A stretch of 10,390 bases of DNA. Origin: JAADHY01 sp964428935. Lineage in GTDB: Bacteria; Planctomycetota; Planctomycetia; Planctomycetales; Planctomycetaceae. Of the stretch, positions 7,663 to 10,390 are shown piece after piece. How positions within the stretch are numbered: position 1 is the first letter of the stretch; every line of letters starts with the position of its first letter. Below the pieces are notes generated by a model, which was given only the letters and a program-made list of their open reading frames with translations, had not been told where the DNA came from and ran no database searches. The position numbers were made by a program, and so were the translations under genes. The stretch spans positions 1-10,390 of the forward strand of contig CAYSAG010000182.1 of assembly GCA_964428935.1 (NCBI GenBank), read 5' to 3'.

Positions 7663-7976
7663 CCCAACGGTCTTGGTTGCCACCACAGGCTGCGTTGGGG
7701 CTTTGCGTCAAGAGGCGACGTCGGAGCGACGTCGTCGTCGAGTCGTTCGGTCCCGTCGAGACAATGAGGAAACCGCCTCTGGTCGCAGAAGCACAATTGC
7801 TCGACGGGGCCTCGGCGTCGGACGAATGGTAGCCCGCACTCGGTTCTCGCAGCAAGGGCGCTTCAGCGGGCGAAGCGGCGACGCACCTTTGACTAGCGGA
7901 CCTCCGAGCTTCACGCCACGGCCAGCGACCGCCGCCTCTGCAGGCCGTCCTGCCTTGCTCGGCACGGCGAGCCGCG

Positions 7977-7996
7977 GGCCGCGACGCGTCGCGGCC
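7977..7996. repeat. 20-bp perfect palindrome after nnrE
   Basis: GGCCGCGACG followed by CGTCGCGGCC is a perfect 20-bp palindrome that ends three bases before the nnrE stop codon complement. As RNA it would form an 8-bp stem with a CGCG loop. It has no T tract, so a classical intrinsic terminator is unlikely, though it could slow polymerase or protect a 3' end. Its centre is GACGCGTC, also seen at 917-924, 4330-4337 and 4650-4657. Confidence 0.8.
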
Positions 7997-7999
7997 GGC

Positions 8000-8665
8000 T
8001 CAGCCTTCCAGAAGCAGCTCGGCCGGCAGTCCAATGTCGAGCACGTGAACCGAGCCCAAGTACGGGGCGGCCGACGGCTGACGGAAGCCGACCTTTTGAG
8101 CGACGAACGTGACGGTGTGGTCGGCTCGCACACACGCCCCCAACGGTTGGCCGGTGTCGCAGTCCAGCCCCGAGGGCAGGTCGACGGCCAGCACCTTCGC
8201 TCGGGCCGCATTCACGGCCTCAATGGCCGACACGAACGGCTCTCGGACCTCGCCCCGAGCGCCGGTTCCGAGCAGAGCGTCGACGACCCACTGAGCGTCG
8301 TCCAGCTCGGCCCGCCACGACGGGTCCGCCACGTTGCGGACGACCGTCACCGGAAGTCCCATGGCTCGGACAACGGCAAAATTGGTCTCGGCGTCGCCGC
8401 GCAGCTCTTCAGGCTTGCAGAACAAGACAATGTGCACCGAGCGGCCGTGCAGTCGCAACCGGCGGGCCACGACAAACCCGTCGCCGCCGTTGTTCCCTTT
8501 CCCGGCACACACGACAACGCGACCGGTCACGCCCAGCTCGAGCAGCAGTTCCGCCGCACCGCGGCCGGCGTTCTCCATGAGCACAATGCTCGGCACACCG
8601 AACCGCTCCACCGCCCGCCGGTCGGCCGCCCGGGCCTGCTCACGCGTAATGTACCGTTCTGCCAT
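8000..8665 (-). CDS. nnrE: NAD(P)H-hydrate epimerase, stand-alone YjeF_N domain
   Basis: This 221-residue protein is the epimerase half of the NAD(P)HX repair system. It interconverts the R and S forms of hydrated NADH/NADPH so that the S-specific dehydratase can restore the cofactor, in the cytoplasm. Motifs seen: SIVLMENAGRGAAE (26-39), CAGKGNNGGDGFVVARRL (53-70), the glycine-rich nucleotide-binding segment, VVDALLGTGARGEVREP (127-143) with D129, AVDLPSGLDCDTGQPLG (160-176) with D162, and ADHTVTFVAQKVGF (181-194). The length matches a lone epimerase domain, such as the eukaryotic NAXE core. The C-terminal dehydratase domain (NnrD), often fused in bacteria, is absent and is not in this window. 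The start is ATG at 8665, with a purine-rich AGAG...GGCGG upstream. An in-frame codon at 8875 would add 70 non-protein-like residues. Confidence 0.92.
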   Translation of the reverse strand: MAERYITREQARAADRRAVERFGVPSIVLMENAGRGAAELLLELGVTGRVVVCAGKGNNGGDGFVVARRLRLHGRSVHIVLFCKPEELRGDAETNFAVVRAMGLPVTVVRNVADPSWRAELDDAQWVVDALLGTGARGEVREPFVSAIEAVNAARAKVLAVDLPSGLDCDTGQPLGACVRADHTVTFVAQKVGFRQPSAAPYLGSVHVLDIGLPAELLLEG

Positions 8666-9002
8666 GCCGCCGCTCTTTCTTTCCGTCAGGAAGCCGCTTT
8701 CTCCCCGTGAACCGCACCGACCGGGGCGGCCCACGCACCGGTCGTTCTTCGTTTCGAATTCGCCTTCGGCAACTGGTCGTTCACTCAACCGCGCCGACCG
8801 GTCGACTCGGCCACACCGACTGAGGGCCACCCGCGCCGACGAGACGCCAGCTGAAGCACGCCGACTGGTCGTCAACCGAACCGCACCGAGTGGGCGTTCT
8901 TGCTCCCAAGCTAGCGGACCGACGCTGTCCGGTCAAATTCCGAACACCCAACCAATCGGGTCGATTTCCGCTCCGGCCCATCAATCGAGCCTTCTACGCT
9001 GG

Positions 9003-9022
9003 TCGCACCGTGCCCGGTGCGA
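9003..9022. repeat. 8-bp perfect hairpin
   Basis: TCGCACCG (9003-9010) pairs exactly with CGGTGCGA (9015-9022) around the loop TGCC. It is about 75 nt below the cluster of hairpins at 9098-9253 and might belong to the same structured region, although a stem this short can occur by chance in GC-rich DNA. Confidence 0.5.
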
Positions 9023-9097
9023 GTCGCAACACAGCGATTGGCCTCGCTCCACTACCGCTTGGATGGCTCGCAACCATTCCCGCTCATTCATCGAGCT

Positions 9098-9253
9098 GCG
9101 GCGACCGTTCTCATCACGGTCGTGCCGCGGACCTGGGACTAGTTCGCGAGGACACCGCCCCAGATCGTGAAAAACGGCTCGTTCAATCTTTGTTGCGCTG
9201 TAGGCTCTCCCTTCATAGCATGCGAGCACGACGCGCGCATGCTATGAAGGGAG
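9098..9253 (-). ncRNA. Candidate structured RNA or palindromic element
   Basis: Three hairpins follow one another. First, 9207-9224 with 9236-9253 gives an 18-bp perfect stem. Second, 9130-9139 with 9157-9166 gives a 10-bp stem that is fully paired only in minus-strand RNA, where its two irregular pairs (9132/9164 and 9138/9158) become G-U; on the plus strand they are C-A and A-C clashes. Third, 9098-9108 with 9116-9128 gives 11 pairs with a 2-nt bulge. Between the first two is an A-rich linker of about 40 nt. I recognise no known RNA family. Alternatives are a REP-like repeat or remnants of a mobile element. The assignment to an RNA, and to the minus strand, is inference. Confidence 0.35.
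9207..9253. repeat. 18-bp perfect inverted repeat, 11-nt spacer
   Basis: CTCCCTTCATAGCATGCG (9207-9224) is the exact reverse complement of 9236-9253, separated by AGCACGACGCG. A GTAG tetranucleotide (9200-9203) stands just before the left arm, which resembles the layout of REP palindromes. There is no T tract directly after the stem on the minus strand; on the plus strand the following bases are GGCTCC. No transposase is nearby. Confidence 0.85.
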
Positions 9254-9524
9254 GCTCCACGGCCGTCGGGATGACCTGACACCGCAAGTGAAGACAGCGT
9301 TTGTGCGCGGAACGTTGGACTGGCACGTCTCGCGCAAGCAGGCCCGCGTAGCAAGAAAGTCCGGTCCAGCGCTCGCCGACAGCGGCTCCGCCTCGCCAAA
9401 ACCTGCTCGCTGGCGGCGACCAAGGAGCATCTTTCCACACGCCGACTTGAGCGAACGGCCGCCTGTTGAGGGGCTTTGCGTGGCGCCCGAGCAAACGTCC
9501 GCATTTCCTGCGGCTGCGCGCATT

Positions 9525-9550
9525 AAGAAACGGGCCCAGCAAGGAGCCCG
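9525..9550 (-). terminator. Intrinsic terminator of the small basic protein gene
   Basis: Reading the minus strand, CGGGCTC (9550-9544), loop CTTGCT and GGGCCCG (9537-9531) form a 7-bp GC-rich stem with one G-U pair, followed by TTTCTT (9530-9525). It begins 13 nt past the stop codon of the 63-residue gene, where a factor-independent terminator is expected. The T tract is short and interrupted. Confidence 0.7.
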
Positions 9551-9563
9551 CTCGTCTCTGAGG

Positions 9564-9755
9564 TCAGGTCTGCGACTTCTGCTGCTCCAGCTCGGCGTCG
9601 AGGTCGACGAAGGGGCTGAGGCGGAAGACTTTTTCCTTGATGCGCTGCTTCTCCGCCGGGTCGGTCGCCTGAGCGTACTTGGCTCGAAGTTTCCGCAACT
9701 TCTCCCGACGGTGCCGTCGCCTCGCCAGCTCCCGATCTCGCTCAACCCGTCCCAT
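9564..9755 (-). CDS. Small basic planctomycete protein of unknown function
   Basis: This 63-residue protein has an N-terminal half that is one strongly basic, probably helical stretch (MGRVERDRELARRRHRREKL at 1-20, continuing RKLRAKYAQA), followed by a charged linker and a conserved-looking RLSPFVDL (45-52). Short proteins of this plan, starting MGR and ending in an SPFV(D/N)L-type motif, are widespread in planctomycetes; I believe they are grouped as DUF6800, from memory and unchecked. The function is unknown; the basic helix suggests RNA or ribosome binding, but that is only inference. Start: ATG at 9755 with an excellent AGGAG 4-5 nt upstream. A TTG at 9767 in frame would place the ribosome site inside the gene. 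It begins 52 nt after tRNA-Glu and ends in its own terminator. Confidence 0.82.
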   Translation of the reverse strand: MGRVERDRELARRRHRREKLRKLRAKYAQATDPAEKQRIKEKVFRLSPFVDLDAELEQQKSQT

Positions 9756-9807
9756 CGTGCTCCTCAAAAACAGATCAACCTCGCTGCCGATCGAGCCGGT
9801 CGAAAAG

Positions 9808-9880
9808 TACCCCCTAGGGGATTTGAACCCCTGTCTCGGGACTGAGAATCCCGCATCCTAGGCCGCTAGACGAAGGGGGC
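9808..9880 (-). tRNA. tRNA-Glu (anticodon CTC)
   Basis: The minus strand folds into a complete cloverleaf of 73 nt: acceptor GCCCCCT with AGGGGGT, a D arm beginning GTCTAG and closing GGAT, anticodon stem CGGGA/TCCCG with loop TTCTCAG, and T arm AGGGG-TTCAAAT-CCCCT. Anticodon CTC (complement at 9844-9846) reads GAG, and the overall sequence is Glu-like. Position 1-72 is a G-U pair, the discriminator base is A, and CCA is not encoded (TACTTTT follows). The promoter at 9896-9924 and the downstream small gene make it the first member of a likely transcription unit. Confidence 0.95.
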
Positions 9881-9895
9881 AACCTCTGGCGTAGC

Positions 9896-9924
9896 TTTTT
9901 ATCGAACCGGTTTTCGGTTGTCAA
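9896..9924 (-). promoter_or_regulatory. Sigma-70-type promoter for tRNA-Glu
   Basis: On the minus strand a perfect -35 TTGACA (9924-9919) is followed after exactly 17 nt by TAAAAA (9901-9896), four of six matches to TATAAT. The first base of the mature tRNA lies 15 nt further on, giving a leader of about 8 nt. This is the best promoter in the window and probably also serves the 63-residue gene. Confidence 0.8.
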
Positions 9925-10214
9925 GCAGCCGGCCCACTCACGCAAGGCTCGGAGCGATCCCTCGCAGCCCGGCATCCCACGGCTGCCCCTCATCAGGATG
10001 AGTAAATTTGTACCCAGTCGAACCGCAACTCGCGAGGAGAACACAGACGGCTTCCCGCAACAGCCTCGGCTATGTACACATCGACTGCGCCGCGCAGGAA
10101 CCGATCGCCGTGCTCAATGCTTTTCCCTCCGCTTCGCCCTCGCGCTGCCCAGCCCGCCGCATCGACCCGCGCACGTCTCCCGTCCGGTGGGGGCGGTGAC
10201 GCGGTGACCCACGC
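9925..10214. other. Intergenic spacer between the two tRNA units
   Basis: This spacer lies between the tRNA-Arg terminator and the tRNA-Glu promoter. It contains an AT-richer patch around 10000-10015 and a short inverted repeat CTCATC-AG-GATGAG (9989-10002). The open frames crossing it have no protein character, and one runs into the terminator at 10215-10241. I see no gene. Confidence 0.6.
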
Positions 10215-10241
10215 AAAACAAAAATCCTTGCCGAGCAAGGA
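10215..10241 (-). terminator. Intrinsic terminator of the tRNA-Arg unit
   Basis: On the minus strand TCCTTGC (10241-10235), loop TCG and GCAAGGA (10231-10225) form a perfect 7-bp stem followed by TTTTTGTTTT (10224-10215). It lies 46 nt after the 3' end of tRNA-Arg. A further GCAAGG just upstream (10247-10242) could compete for the first arm. Confidence 0.85.
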
Positions 10242-10287
10242 CCTTGCGACCCTATGCGCCCCTTTTTAGGAACGCCAAAACCTCAAG

Positions 10288-10361
<74 letters not shown>

Positions 10362-10390
10362 AAAGTGTTGTGGGCCAGTAACTTAAGTGT

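Larger units (their letters stand above)
7503..7999. other. Intergenic region with hairpin and palindrome
   Basis: These 497 bases separate nnrE from scpB. They contain a 14-bp near-perfect hairpin (7631-7662), a 6-bp hairpin (7859-7864 with 7872-7877), a GACGTCG direct repeat near 7717-7735 and a 20-bp palindrome next to the nnrE stop (7977-7996). A long plus-strand open frame crosses the area and continues antisense through nnrE; its translation has no family character. I see no promoter I would defend for scpB. Confidence 0.55.
8666..9524. other. Long non-coding gap, rich in hairpins
   Basis: About 860 bases without a convincing gene lie between the small basic protein's terminator and nnrE. 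The part near nnrE (8700-8900) repeats short CGACCGG/GGTCGTTC words, including an exact 12-mer GAACCGCACCGA at 8709-8720 and 8878-8889. Further up are hairpins at 9003-9022 (8-bp stem, loop TGCC), 9098-9128, 9130-9166 and 9207-9253. Open frames on both strands lack family motifs and run through the hairpins. Confidence 0.55.

Noticed and set aside
7535..8710. Plus-strand open frame of about 390 codons
   Set aside because: It crosses hairpin and palindrome DNA and then lies antisense to nnrE. The translation is mainly Arg/Ser/Pro with no recognisable domain.
8981..9118. Minus-strand frame beginning MNEREWLRAIQAVVERG
   Set aside because: The start looks protein-like, but only 46 codons follow before the stop, there is no ribosome site, and no family match can be argued. 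It could at best be a gene remnant.
8700..9253. CRISPR array or integron attachment array
   Set aside because: The repeated words are short, degenerate and irregularly spaced, and no cas or integrase gene is present.
9756..9807. Terminator between tRNA-Glu and the small gene
   Set aside because: A TTTTT run exists, but the sequence before it offers only 3-4 bp stems, and the T run directly joins the ribosome site.
9993..10238. Minus-strand frame of 81 codons beginning MLGKDFCFAW
   Set aside because: It starts inside the tRNA-Arg terminator hairpin, and the translation has no recognisable features.

Overview
The window looks like ordinary chromosome from a GC-rich planctomycete, probably near the Pirellulales. 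This is an inference from three things: planctomycete-type versions of several proteins, a dispersed repeat near 4643-4666 that I associate with that phylum, and long non-coding gaps (300-900 bp) between genes that all lie on the minus strand.

Reading the minus strand in the direction of transcription (high to low coordinates), the order is: tRNA-Arg(CCT) with an intrinsic terminator; a consensus-like promoter, tRNA-Glu(CTC), a 63-residue basic protein gene and an intrinsic terminator, which look like one transcription unit; a 0.9-kb gap without a convincing gene but dense in hairpins; a stand-alone NAD(P)H-hydrate epimerase (nnrE); a 0.5-kb gap with a strong hairpin and a 20-bp palindrome; scpB with an acidic N-terminal extension; a cystathionine gamma-synthase/lyase-type PLP enzyme; a 0.5-kb gap with planctomycete-type repeats; a secreted PhoD-like metallophosphoesterase; another 0.5-kb gap; and an MsbA-like fused ABC exporter. 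The last 435 bases hold no gene I can support.

The genes do not form an obvious pathway. They are separately spaced housekeeping functions: tRNA supply, metabolite repair, chromosome segregation, sulfur amino-acid metabolism, an exported phosphoesterase and lipid or drug export. No phage, transposase, CRISPR array, toxin-antitoxin pair or defence locus is visible.

The best candidate for something undescribed is non-coding. Between nnrE and the small basic protein gene, 9098-9253 holds three strong hairpins in a row. One is an 18-bp perfect inverted repeat. Another is fully paired only in the minus-strand RNA, because its two non-Watson-Crick pairs are G-U in that orientation. It could be a structured RNA or a palindromic repeat element; I cannot tell which without comparison to other genomes.
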